Assembly (NCBI RefSeq): GCF_008831285.2
Contig: NC_045144.1
Coordinates: 5,914,575 to 5,978,574, forward strand
Length of the DNA: 64,000 nucleotides
DNA from: Nymphaea colorata
Lineage: Eukaryota > Streptophyta > Magnoliopsida > Nymphaeales > Nymphaeaceae
Reading direction: 5' to 3'
The notes below the pieces were generated by a model, which was given only the letters and a program-made list of their open reading frames with translations, was not told the DNA's origin and made no database searches. The translations under genes and the position numbers were made by a program. This document shows, in pieces, positions 24,301-36,476 of this stretch (the first letter of the stretch is position 1; every line of letters starts with the position of its first letter).

Positions 24301-27249
24301 CGAGGTGACTATTTCATGAATCTGCTTCTAATATTAGGGCAAATTCGCAGAACACTTGTTTGAGTAGTTGATAAATATAATTCAATATTTGCGCTAGATT
24401 CATAACACAATTGCACAATATGCCTCGTAACAAACAACCCATAGGACTTGTTTCAACATACAAAAAGCGTGTTAAGTTAAATATTCATCTCCATACCAAC
24501 ATATCTGCAAGACTATGGAAGCATTGCAAAGGACCTATAAAAAAGACGCAAAAAAATAAAATTACTAAAACAAATAAAATTAATAAAAGCTAAACCTTAT
24601 TTTGCTATATTTTAACTATCTAAACTGAAAACTATGGGAAGAACATGCATCAAATAAAATTTAACAAATCAAACAACTTAAATCTGTTGGAGGAATATTC
24701 GACCCCAAAACAAAACTATATGGATTCCAAAAATGACATAAGCATAATAGAAAATAAATTATGTAAGAAAATTCCTAAAATGCCCCCAATATAATGTTGA
24801 AATGGTTTCCTCACATGCTTCTAAAAACAGAGACTTTCAAAGGAAAAAAATGTTCAAATTGAACAAAAAAGACCGACAATAAGACTCTTTTTATTGAACC
24901 AACAATTCATCCTAGATCTCAAGATATGAGTGTTCATATAATAACAATTTGTCACAAAATAGTTACAAGTTTTGAATTAATCTATGAAAATAGGATTGGA
25001 GAAACCTTTAAAAAATAGGCCTGAAGAAGACTAAATAAAGTGAAACTTGGTCTCAACTCATGTGACTCATGATGAAAAGAATGAAATCAATTTTGACAAC
25101 TCAGATAATTTATACACAAAATGATGAGTTCAAATATAATAAAATTACAGTTTAAAAGAGAGCCAATAATGCGCAAAACAGCCACTTCTGGCACTATAGT
25201 TTACTAAAGTGAACTCTAATCAGCACTAATAGTATTCCAAAGTGAGAGGCCAAGGGTGACAGTGACACATGAGCCTGGAGTAGGTCCTGCTTGAAGTAAA
25301 TGAAGTGAAACCCTAAATTAAATATGTGATGCAAATTAATAATTAAATGAAATGCAACTCAATCATATGAAATGACATGTAAGATAAGTGCAATGAGATG
25401 GAATTAAATTAAGATAATCCTAAATGAAATTAGATTATAACTATATGAAAATAAAAGTTCAATGCAGGGAAATGGATCTAAAATGAAGTGAAGTCCACTA
25501 GAGGTGGCAGCAGACCTATAGAATCCTAGGGAGATCATCCTTCTAAATGGGGTCCACATATTTTTTGAGACCTAAATAAAAAATGTAGCTTTAATGCCAA
25601 ATCAATAGAACAAATTGAGTTTTTTTTTCTGAATTAAATGTAATATAAGATGTTAAATAACACCTTAACATGCTAAAATAACAAAATCCTAATGTGAATC
25701 ATAAAATAAAGTCATAAACTACCACGAATCAAGGAGAAAAAAATATCAATATGCTGAAAAAGTAGAAAAGAACATTGCCAAAACTAGAGCAGATCTAGCA
25801 TATGAAAACCTAAAGTATATTATGTACTGGCTGAAGTTTTTGACCTGAGAATTGAAGCTTCCCATATCCGCCTCTCTCCAAGATTTACTCCTACACAACC
25901 AGCAATATGTGATATGGTGGAATGTGATGGTGAAGAAGAAGATGGTTGACAATTTCCTTGCTTGGGAAATGCCTAGAGACCTCATAGGTGCACAAAAGTA
26001 CCACCCATAAGCTTGTTTCTTGCAAAACAACCCACAAAGGGGGAATAAAGGACAAATATATGAGGAAAGAAAGAGAAGAAGATGGGTGGGTGAAGGATGA
26101 CAAACCAACAATGGAATGAAAAATGTGCCCTTTGAAAGGATTTCCATAAATTTTTGAGACGAAATTTCTGCATGTTAGCGCTGCATGAGTGTGTCAATCA
26201 AGAACTGCGTCACTTCCTCCACAGCTTCACTGCAGTTGTCTTCCTCCTGCTCTTGTAGCTCATCCTCAACACACTTATGTTTGTCTCCAATAGATCATCC
26301 CTAATGCGTAGTAGCTCAAACTGTTGTTGCTCATCGACCTCTCTTGGATTCTCCCCTACATATATTGAGAGAGAGAATAGTTGTTGCTTCCTCTAGCAGA
26401 CTCACCACAGACGCCCATTGTTTGCATCCCAAAACTGTTTTTGTAGTGTTTTAGAAAAATAAAATTTTCGTTTGAAAAGTGAGAGGAAGGGACTCACCCT
26501 TGGATTGGCTATTTCGGTGTCTTTACCATGGGTAACTAATCCAAAAGTTATATTTATTCTTTATGCATTTCGTTTTTACTTGAACATCCAAATGTGATGT
26601 GATGTGGTGCTTGAAAATAATTTTAAAAGTTGACATCTCAAAGTCTTTTGAATGAGAAAATTTTGAAGTATCATTTGAGAGATTAAGCCATTTTCAAAGA
26701 TTTTCAAATTAAAAAATCTTTGTAAATATCATTTTGAAACTAATGTGCGCATATTTGAAGATTTTTTTTAAAATCAATTTAGTGTTTTCTTAAGATTTTA
26801 AGTAAGTTCAAGATTTTGCTATATTCGGTTATTACATAGCTAGAGTTTTATCTCATCATGCTTAAGTTTTCTTAGAAAAGTGCATGTGGTCATTCTTAAA
26901 GTGAACGCGAACGTTTGAATGCATTGATTACATACGATTGAAAGAAACTATTCATTCATATCATGACATTCAATTTAAGGGCATTCCTACAATCACATAT
27001 GTCTAAGTTTCTTACACTTGCTTATATATTTTCTATCATTTTATCATAAATATTCTTGCAAAGAAATAAAAGTTTTTGAAATTGGAATGAGGTTGTAGAC
27101 TACCAAGCATGATTTCAACATTTGATCATTACTTGAGTTTTGATCTTAATGAAGTTTATAAATGAAAATTAAAATTTTAGGCCCTAGAAAAGAGATATTT
27201 ATATGAATAAAAGAAAGAAAATGAAAGAGAAAGTGATTTTAGAAAAAAT

Positions 27250-27278
27250 GATATATATATATATATATATATATGTGT

Positions 27279-27320
<42 letters not shown>
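27250..27320 (+). repeat. Compound (AT)n(GT)n(GA)n microsatellite
   Basis: (AT)n at 27250-27274, then (GT)n, then (GA)n run head to tail. Confidence 0.95.
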
Positions 27321-27324
<4 letters not shown>

Positions 27325-27433
27325 AAGAAATATTTTAACAAAAAGATATATGTGTGTGTGTGTAAGAAAACTTATAAGAGAAGATTTTAAATGAGAGAGA
27401 GAGAAAAAAAAAAGGTTTTAAAGAGAAAAAATG

Positions 27434-27436
<3 letters not shown>

Positions 27437-27503
<67 letters not shown>
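27437..27503 (+). repeat. (AT)n microsatellite of about 66 bp
   Basis: About 33 uninterrupted AT units, followed by GAAAAG. Perfect self-complementarity would allow cruciform formation. Confidence 0.95.
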
Positions 27504-27507
<4 letters not shown>

Positions 27508-29029
27508 AGTTAATATCAATGGATAACTTGAAGCACTTTTTACTTTGATTTTTTTTTGTAGGTTAGAGAGGAACTTAGGCTTATGCAAGAGCATATGTTA
27601 AGTCTCCAAGGCCTCATTGAAAATGGTTTTTACTTTTGAAATTTTTTTAGAAAACAATACTCAAAATATTCTCATATAAGCATGAAAAAAAATAATTATT
27701 TCATCTATCATAAGGAAATTTATTTCTCCCACCCTTTGATATCGAAGAAAAACAAGCATACATGAAATGACAAGTTAAAAAAGTAAGAAAGCTCTTATTA
27801 GGATCCCTACTCGGGTGATTAAGAGAAATGCTAAAGGTAAGAATGTTATGAAGGTACATTATAACATATACACATTCGTAAAGGTTTTCTCGAGTTGAAT
27901 AAATCTCAACTTCAAAAATTAACATAATAAAAACAATCTCAACCCAAGCACTCAATCTTACCATTCATTCACATATTAATTGAAAAATCAATAAACTATA
28001 CATATACATAATTTCAAGCATAAACAATGTACTCATTTAATCAATAAAGAAAGAAACCCATGCCGATCTTAGAAAGAAAAATGAAGTTTAACTTTACCTT
28101 GCTCATGCTCCAGGTGCACTCAATAACAACTCTCGATTTTGGAGAGGAAACTTTATAGTTACCTTGTATGGCCATGGGAAGATAAAAAAAGAAGAAAGAA
28201 GGAAAAAATGATTAATGTATTGACTACATACCTCTAAGTAGACCCATTAGAGAACCAAACTTCTTCTCTGAATGATCCCGAAGACTCTCGAAGTGAACCT
28301 CCAAGGTGTTGAGGATGTTTTCCTAGGAGATCTCCTCATGTTCCATTGAATAATAAAAGTTGAAGAAGAAGCTTGCTCCCAAGGTTGAAGAAGAATAAGA
28401 AAGAGAAGATAATGAGAATAAGAGAGTTGGAGAGAGCTAACGGAAGAACTTCCAAAATTTCACATTAAAAAACTATAGAAATTCTCCAAAGTTTAACTCA
28501 TACTCAAGAGGAAAGATTTTGGAGGTATTTATAGAGAGTTTTGGATTTAAAACTCATTGTTTTTTTAATTTAACAAGATTTTAATGCAAATTTGAAGTAT
28601 GTTTGAATTATTTTCAATTTTTTTTAATAAGCCTTGACCAAAGGGGATTGGCTTTTAGCCCTGTAAAGGGTGGGGTGGATAGTGCCCACCCAACAGACTG
28701 AAAACCGCCCCTTTGGGGGCAGTTTTTGACCAAAATGGGGCATGCGTAGGGCACGGGCCCTGTCTCGACACGTTGGGTTGGCCGCACATGCTAGCGCAGC
28801 CGTACGCCATGCCCCTTGAAAAGGGGGGGCAAATGCCCCCTTTATTTGGCCTATTTTGGGCCAATGAGTGTGGCTTTCACCTTCCATGGTGGTCCCACAA
28901 TTTTTTTGTAAGTCTTCAATGCAAAATTGAGGCAAAAACAAAGGGAAGATTTGTGTGTGCGGATGTGCCGCTAAATAGTGTTGGGACTCGTCATTTTGAT
29001 GTTGACTTGCAATTTTGAGTTGAAATTCT

Positions 29030-29400
29030 TGATTTGGTCCAATCTTTAGTTTTGGATCTAATTTGGACACAGGAGCAGCATTATGGATCCACTTTCTTAT
29101 TTTGGACTTGATTTTTGCATGTTGGGCTTGATTATGACATTGGCTTTGTATTTCGGGTCGAGTTGTGAGTTTTGAGATCTAGGTTTTTTATATGGATCTA
29201 AATTTAGGTCAAAGTTGGATTTTGAGTTTAGACCATGTATTTGGATTTAGATATGGGTATAGAGGTTCATTTTGAATGTGGTGTCGAGGCTTGAATTTGG
29301 ATATGGATCTAGAGGGTGGTTTTGGATCTAAGGTCAAGATTTGAATTTGGACATGGATTGGATGTCAGTTTTGAGGCGAACTTGGGGCCAGTGTCCAAAT
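29030..29400 (+). repeat. Degenerate GT-rich simple repeat region
   Basis: Phrases such as TTTTGGATCTAA, TTTGGATTTAGATATGG, GAATTTGGATATGGATCTAG and GAATTTGGACATGGATTGG recur with irregular spacing, suggesting an old expanded short repeat. No coding pattern is seen. Confidence 0.45.
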
Positions 29401-31509
29401 TAGATCTGAATTGCCGTAAAAATTATTGAAATCATGTTTGAATAAGAGAGTATCATCTTTTGGAAAAAATTGGGGTGATAATACCCACCTCCTTCACCTT
29501 CTGCTCATCTCCAATCCATCTCCACTAAGTTGCAAGTTTGGAAGTTAGACACCTAACTGAACCGTTGGAGTATGAAGATCACTACTGAAATAAAAAAACA
29601 GTTTGTGACGACTTTTGTACTTTTAGATTGTAATTTTTGCTTCATTACAATTTTCATGCGACCTTGATTAAGGATTTGATTTGTTTCTGTTTTTGTGTGG
29701 TACATCTTTCTCAGCTATTGGATGCAAACGGTGGGAAGAGATTTCTGCACTACGAAGAACACCAAAAGAGGGAAAATGGTTTGTTGATTTTTGTGACTAT
29801 TTTTCACCACTGCTTGATGTTGTTTTGTTACATATTTTCGCTATTTTTGACTGTTTGTGCCATTGTCACTTTCACTTTTTTATTTTCACATTTTGTTTTT
29901 CATCCCATGCCATCAAACTAAGAAAGAAGTTTTCAAAAACTTCTTTCAATGTCATCACACACACAACGAAATTGGAAGGAGCACCAAATTTTCCATTCCA
30001 CTTTTCCTGGAAAGATATTGCTAGAGACTTCGTTCCATTCTCAGGTTTCCAAACAATCAAACGCTACCTCGGAAATAGTGAATAGAATTACCATGGAAAC
30101 TTCGCCTCATAGATGAAAGTTTCAAATATTTGAAGAGAATTAGATGGATTTGAAATTAGACCCTCTTGGTTATTGCTCAAAGCACACTTAACCAGTGATA
30201 TCTTCTCCATTGTAGCTCCAAATTGGGAAAAATATGAAACATCACTCCAAGACACATAAAACATCATAATCTTGGGCTCATATAGTAAAAATGTAGATGA
30301 ATGCATGCATTTAGTGACCTAAAACATAATGCATTTCATGAATAATGTGCTGTGATTTAATTTCTGATTAGTCATTTATATTTGACAATCTTAACAAAAT
30401 GCAAGAAGATCGATCAACATATATCCAAAACTTCTTGCATTTGATAATCTTAACAAAAAAATACATTGATCCACAACAGAAACCAAAAAATTGATGGGTA
30501 CCCATTGGCATCCATGACTTGCCCCTACCTAGCCCACTAAATTAGTGGGTTGGACTTAAGGTTGGGCATTGGGCCGGGCCGGCAATGCCCGTCTCAAAGC
30601 CCGGCAATAGAAACGGGCCGGCCCGAAGCCCGACCCGTTTCTAGATGGGCCGGGCCGGGCTTACGTAATATCGGGCCTCAGGCTGCAGTTTATGCCCGAG
30701 GCCCGGCCCGGCCCGATTGTTAATGAGCCAGGCGGGTTGGGCCGGGCTTTGAGACGGGCTCGAGAACTATGCTGCAAACAAAAAAATTAAAGCCAATACC
30801 AACGCTGCTCATTTGGTTAGCTTCAGCTGATTGCAATTTGCAGGTCTGTACCTGGTAGGCTGGTGAGAACCAGATTTTCAGTTTAATTTTTATGGATGCT
30901 ACTAAATATGTAATCACAATACGTTTACCACAATGATCACTGATCAGAGGTACTGCTGCCAAAAGATGCATGACAATTACCTTTGCAGTCAAAAGCCCAA
31001 GTCCCAACGTGACCCTAAGCATAGCAAAGCACAGTAAATTAAAGAAAAGAGAAGGAAGAAGAAGAAAGCCATGTTCCTAAGCATACAAAACAATACTACT
31101 AAAACCATTAATGAACTCTTTAACACTATGAGACCAACTATTTATCCAGTGGAAGATGCTCTGTCTACATCACAACCACATGAACCTACAAAAAAATTGA
31201 AGCAGACACAAACCGGAACCCCATTACAAGACCTTGGATTTTAAACCTTCGTTTGACTCAAAGCCCAAATGTTCATTTGCAGTGAAGGTTAGAAGCGACA
31301 TATCATTGTTCTAAGCACCAAAACAATACAATAACAAAAAGGAAACATACTGAAATAATTTAGAAAATGGCAACAAAGTTGGAAGAACAATATAGGAAAA
31401 TGAGAGGACAGGAATGAGTATGCTATCTAACTAGAATTCTGAAACAGAAGGAGAAAAACATGATAATCACCCAACAATGAACAAGTAGTAATAGAAGCAT
31501 TCAACAAAG

Positions 31510-31682
31510 CATTCAACGGTTCAATGTGATTTAACAAGCAGTAATAGAAATAAAAAGCTTCAAATATAAAAGCAGTCAACGGTTCAATGTTATTTAACAA
31601 GCAGTAATAGAAAGCATTCAACGGTTCAATGTGATTTAACAAGCAGTAATAAAAGCATTCAACGGTTCAATGTGATTTAACA
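31510..31682 (+). repeat. About 41-bp tandem repeat inside the hAT element
   Basis: Four units of CATTCAACGGTTCAATGTGA followed by TTTAACAAGCAGTAATA, the second with a small insertion before it and CAGTCAACGG variation. It lies 3' of the transposase reading frame. There are no spacers, so it is not a CRISPR-like array. Confidence 0.9.
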
Positions 31683-31907
31683 ATTAGTGGGCCCGCTTAC
31701 ATAAGTTTCACTAACAAATCTGAATAACCTTCTAAGTTGGAAGAACAAATGAAAATCACTTAATTAGTGGCCTGGTTACATATGTTTCAGTTTTCACTAA
31801 CAAATCTGAATAACCCTTTAACTCTAAGGGGTCTATAGACAAATGAAAATCACTTAATCAGTGACATATTTACATGTTTCACTAACAAATCTGAACAACC
31901 CTCTATG
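31683..31907 (+). repeat. About 80-95-bp degenerate tandem repeat inside the hAT element
   Basis: The phrase TTTCACTAACAAATCTGAA occurs three times, each preceded by TTAGTGG or CAGTGAC and TTACAT. Two of the units are also preceded by CAAATGAAAATCACTTAAT. Confidence 0.8.
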
Positions 31908-32369
31908 TCCACCATGATTGCAGTCCTCCTCTTTGTCCACCATGATTGCAATCCTGCTGCTCCTGCACTTGCAATGGCCCAATGACAAACTTGGATTTCA
32001 CCTACAAGAGCAACGGTAGGAAACACAAGTAAAAATTAATTCAATAAAACCTACACATATAAAAGGCTAAGTGGATTAATATAACTAGATGAACTCACAA
32101 ACAAATATAATGCTTTAATTAAAAAATTATTCTTGATGGGCATGCATGAGTGGAGCTAGCTATGTTATATGGACATGCCAATTCGAAATATGAATGAAAT
32201 GTTATAACATTTTACCACAACGAAATATGAATCATGCTAATTCGTCACCAGAAGAGTCATCCTTATCTTCAAAACTACAAAAGACACATCACCACAAGCA
32301 AACCACAATGTTAGTATATCATAAAAAACAAAAGGAATGAGCAAAATTTAACATTAAACAATGAACATC

Positions 32370-34400
32370 TTACATTTTGCATGAGTTATCTTCATCACGA
32401 ATCCAACTCTGTGTACAAAGTAGTGCTTCAACAGTTTCAAGAGTGGTTGAACATCGATAATCATTAATGATTCTTCCAGCTGTACTGAATGAAGACTCAG
32501 ATGCAACCGTAGATATAGGGATTGCCAATATATCTCGAGCCATTTTGGATAAAACTCTATATTTACTTTCATTTGCCTTCCACCAATTTAATATACAGAA
32601 GTTTTCATTGGGACGAGGTCGTTCTATTGGATCAGTTAAATATGCTTCCAGATCTGTGCGAGGTACTTGACGAGATACAGAACTCATGTAATATGTGAAG
32701 GAGGCATCTCTTGAAAAAGCTGAAGGTTTCTCTTCTTCAAATTCCACATTGGTGTTGTTTGCATTCTCATTTTCTTCATCATATGTTGCATACACATTTT
32801 TGTACTAAGCATACAATTCATGAAGACTTCTCTCTACTTTTTCATATTGTACCATTGCATCACGTTCATTTAAATTCTCAAGCACATACTTCAAATATCC
32901 CAATTTGGACCTGGGATCTAAGACAAATGCAATTGCAAAGAGGACATTGTAGTTATTTTTACAATATTTGTCAAATTTTTCTTGCATTTTGATGGCTAAT
33001 GATCTTATATAATCATTATCTGCCACACTATGTGTATGCAAATGGTTGCATACCTTTTGTATTTCTTAAAAAACCACATTAGCTGTTACATTTTTAGTAG
33101 CAGAGAAGATATTTGCAACATTATAGAATAATTTCAAAAATTGGCACAAGGTAGTTGCATAAGACCATTCATCCTCAGAAGGTAAATTTATATAATTGGG
33201 ATCCACAGAAGCCAAATGTTGAAATGCATCTTTGTAAAACAATGCATCTCTCAACATAATATATGTAGAGTTCCATCGAGTTGGAACATCATAGGTTAAT
33301 TTCTTTGTTCCAATCAAGCCCACTGTTCTTATACAATTCTTAAAGGAATGTAACCGCTTCGGTGATCCATTTACATATTTAACACTTTCACAAACTTTTG
33401 AATTTGTATCATGCAGATCCTGCATACCATCTTGAACCATAAGATTTAGAATATGTGCACCACAACGAATATGCAAATGTTGCCCTTGCATTGGAATAAG
33501 ATGTCTTCTTCCTAAGTTCCTTTTCAATGTAGTTATTGCACTATCATTCGTCGAACAATTGTTAGCAGTAATAGAAAACAACTTTGACTAAATGTTTCAT
33601 TTAGAGATACAATCTAATAAAGCCTCACACAAACTATTTGCATTATGTGGCAGAGGTATATATACAAAAATGAACATATGAGCATGAAACTTCCAATATC
33701 TATCAACATATTGTCCTGTCACGCATAGATAACTCAATGTCTGCTGTGAAGCCCACATATCAAATGTCAATGAAACTCGTTGGGTAGAATCATTTATAAA
33801 TCCTTCAAGTCGGGCTTTCTCAATCTTGTACATTGACATAATTTCTCTTTTCATAGTTCTTCTAGAAAATGGAACGAACCTATGATTGCAAGCTTGAAGA
33901 AGTTTATTATGATATTTATATTCTACCAAATTGAACGAAAGCTCATGTGCTATTACACACTTTGACATCAACTTTCTTATAGACTCCATGTCAAATTTTT
34001 GTATAGATACAGAAGCGGCACCAGAATCATTAACTGCAAGAGCTAAAGTTCTTTGTTTTCCTTCATTGATTTGCCTACTTAAGCAAGATTTTATATGTCG
34101 ACTTAAATGGCTAGTTCCATGACCACTGCTTGCTTTCAATCGTTCTCCACAATGTTTGCACTTTGCAAAATCTTCTCCTTTATATGTAACCAATATAAAA
34201 TCAATCAATACTTTTGAGGTCTTTTTTTTCTTGGAGACAGCTTCTCTCTCGGTAGATGATTCCAATGATTCCATATTAGAAGTTGGACAATATTCTTTAT
34301 CAGAGATACCGTGCGACATAACTGACATAAGTTGAAATGACACAGGTAAATAACCAAAACAATAAAAAGGACCATTAAGATGCACAATGCCTAATTTCAT
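32370..34400 (-). pseudogene. hAT transposase (BED zinc finger, RICESLEEPER/DAYSLEEPER-like), four in-frame stops
   Basis: The protein reads in one single frame from 34400 to 32370 (677 codons), broken only by stops at 33597 (TGA), 33588 (TAG), 33066 (TAA) and 32805 (TAG). The likely start is the Met at 34274 (MESLESSTE). Next is a BED-type finger (CKHC then GTSHLSRHIKSC), then VSLTFDMWASQ with the first catalytic Asp. FSITANNCSTND stands where the family has a DNA-type motif, so the second catalytic Asp appears to be Asn. Further on are YDVPTRWNSTYIML, LDPRSKL and the hAT C-terminal dimerisation block ILAIPISTVASESSFSTAGR with the catalytic Glu. No frameshift is needed anywhere, so decay is by substitution only. 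Given the stops and the lost Asp, it is not functional. Confidence 0.9.
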
Positions 34401-35483
34401 TAATATAGAAATATCTTAATCCGAATTACATGAAACCCTCAAAAACTTGAAAAAACTTCATGCTTTATAAGAACAAGTAACCATAACATCTTCATGCTTT
34501 AGAAGAACAATTAACCATAACATATATGATGACAAAGATGATCCAGATGCATGTGCAATGGTTAATAATATCATCAAGAGTTATGAGAAGAAATTCAGTT
34601 GAGATGAATCATGAGTTTATCCACATTAGAGAATAGGATTCATTGTCAGCTTGTCACACAAATTCAGTCGTGTATCTTCTTCGTGATCAACCTTGTACAT
34701 CAAAATGAAGCTCAAAAGAACATATGTTATTGCTTCACAAGAATGTTCAGCAAATGCAGAACAGAACATTACTTTTCCTTTATGCTTTTTCTAAACCTTA
34801 CTTTTGGCTCAGGATTGCAAATACGTGCACAGTCTTTCCTGGTTTCAAGCAACATGTACGTTTGATTGTTGAAAAATTGATTTAAAACATTCTGTTATCA
34901 GTGAGTCAAAGTTCCATGAGCAGATTGACAGATTCTATTCAAATTGAAAGGAAAAAGTATCCAAATGCCTAATTTTTGTGTTATTTTGACACAAATAATA
35001 GTTTTCTACCAGTATTTGGTTTTCTAAAGTTTAACAAAATGAGAATACATTAGATAGCATTTGTCAATAAAAACACCTTAGATAATTTGTAAACTAGATG
35101 TGTAGAATTAAAAAGAAAAAAAGCATTCAAATAGCGGAGTCAATGGCACATCAAGTTCTTTTGTCAGTTATCAAGTGTAAGAAAATTCTCTTTGTCAGAT
35201 ACGAAGACTTACTTTAGAATAACAGCAGGAAACCCAACTTTGTTTGTGCCAAGGGAAGAGACCAAGATGAAATGCTTGACCTTTGATGCAGTTGCTGCAC
35301 ATTGATGCAGAAGTGTTAGTTTTTATAGAGAAGAATCAAAATTGCTATTACTTCAACAAATGTAACATAAAATTACCCTGAACATAATCTGGAATAAGTT
35401 GCACATGCATTAGTACTGACTTGGGTGCAGAAAAAGATAGAAAATATGTGTATGGGCATGTACACAGAGACACTTGCATATAT

Positions 35484-35543
35484 ACACATACAGGAAAGTT
35501 ATGAGCTTCTAGGACACATACAGGAAAGCTATGAGCTTCTAAG
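35484..35543 (+). repeat. 30-bp tandem duplication
   Basis: Two adjacent units of ACACATACAGGAAAG followed by TATGAGCTTCTAGG (35484-35513 and 35514-35543) differ at about two to three positions. Confidence 0.85.
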
Positions 35544-35749
35544 GATATCACAATTAATGGCTCATGAGAATTGTAAAACAAACAAGTAAAAATTTAATAG
35601 CTTCGAGTGAAATCCCAAAAGTTAGCATTGTTACATAGAATCCACAGGCACAATTCGTGACATTGTTATTTCAGCAACTACAGCTTTAATGCAATTGAAA
35701 AGAGAAAAGGAGGAACCGCTCTCGACCTTCCAAATGAAGGGGGGGGTGG

Positions 35750-36170
35750 GGGACAACAGATGGGCATCGGCGATGACCCAGACCGACTGGTTCTATTGTT
35801 CAATTGACAACAGAAGTTACAAAATAAGACAATATAACAAGAACTGAAAAAAAGACACTCACAAAACAGGGGAATAAGAGTTGAGACGGACAGAGAGAAA
35901 GGGGAAAAGTGGTGCACCTACACGAAGGACGGACAGGGGGACAACAGATGGGCGACGGCAACGGCGATGACCCAGACCGACTGGGATGACGGGAGGATAA
36001 AGCCGATGGGCGACGGGGACGGCAACGATCGACTGGGAGAACCGGAAAAGGCAGCGGATGGGCGACGACGACGGCGACGGTGATGACCAACTGGGAGGAC
36101 CGGTCGCCGGAGAAGGCAGCCGATGGCGATGGTGACGACCGGAGGAGCAGCCGATGGGCGACGAGGAGGC
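35750..36170 (+). repeat. Degenerate GC-rich repeat at the 5' end of the hAT element
   Basis: The phrase GATGGGCGACG (or GATGGGCATCG) followed by GACCCAGACCGACTGG-like sequence recurs at about 35759, 35947, 36006, 36057 and 36153 with variable spacing. The strong GC content contrasts with the AT-rich flanks. It lies upstream of the minus-strand transposase, so it may be its promoter or 5' leader. Open frames in it are rich in Pro/Ser/Arg and are artefacts of the repeat. Confidence 0.6.
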
Positions 36171-36476
36171 AATCTCGGATTCTCGAGTCTCGACGGGAAG
36201 AAAGTCGAAAGAGAAACAAAACAGCTGAGTAAACCCTAACTAAACTAAGTTCATTTTTATTAAACCCTAACTAAGTTCATTAAAAAAAAAAAAAGGGCTT
36301 CGCGGGCCGCCGGCGTTCAAAGCGGCTGGCCCAAGCCCGACCCGTTAGTTACCGGGCCGGGCCAAGCCCGGTAACTAATGGGCCGAAAAGTAAATTTGCA
36401 AGGCCCGGGCCCGAGTCGGGCTGAGTACCGGGTACCTGGCGGCGGCCCGGCCCGTTGCCCAGGCTTAGTTTGGACT

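Larger units (their letters stand above)
24301..30549. other. Repeat-rich intergenic region, no gene recognised
   Basis: This 6-kb stretch is AT-rich with compound microsatellites (27250-27320, 27437-27503), a GC-rich island (28620-28900) and a run of loosely repeated TTTGGAT/GGATCTA phrases (29030-29400). Open frames here lack any motif I recognise. The general look is of old LTR-retrotransposon or solo-LTR debris, but I found no LTR pair, primer site or pol motif. Confidence 0.45.
30557..36469 (-). mobile_element. hAT transposon, about 5.9 kb, inactive
   Basis: The ends are inverted and GC-rich: the left reads TTAAGGTTGGGCATTGGGCC then GGGCCGGC, and the reverse complement of the right reads CTAAGCCTGGGCAACGGGCC then GGGCCGCC. 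Direct repeats TTGGACT flank the element at 30550-30556 and 36470-36476; with one more base they form a 7/8 match (GTTGGACT/TTTGGACT), as expected for an 8-bp hAT duplication. Exact end bases are uncertain by one or two. Inside are a transposase pseudogene on the minus strand, tandem repeats near the 3' end and a GC-rich degenerate repeat near the 5' end. GGGCCGGGCC subterminal motifs recur at both ends and are probable transposase-binding sites by analogy. Confidence 0.85.

Noticed and set aside
25746-26197. Overlapping minus-strand open frames of up to 133 codons
   Set aside because: No recognisable family. A short readable stretch just upstream (about 26210-26360, minus) looks vaguely like retroelement gag but has no diagnostic motif.
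28624-29070. 148-codon minus-strand open frame in a GC-rich island
   Set aside because: No motif, no neighbours supporting it, and inside repeat debris. It may be part of an old retroelement, but nothing shows it.
29681-30085. 134-codon plus-strand open frame
   Set aside because: Phe/Cys-rich translation with no domain and AT-rich base composition like the surrounding intergenic sequence.
31510-31682. Regular 41-bp repeats considered as a CRISPR array
   Set aside because: Units are directly adjacent without unique spacers, and this is a plant nuclear transposon.
35800-36219. 139-codon Arg/Ser/Pro-rich frames near the hAT 5' end
   Set aside because: They are produced by the GC-rich degenerate repeat and lie outside the transposase homology.
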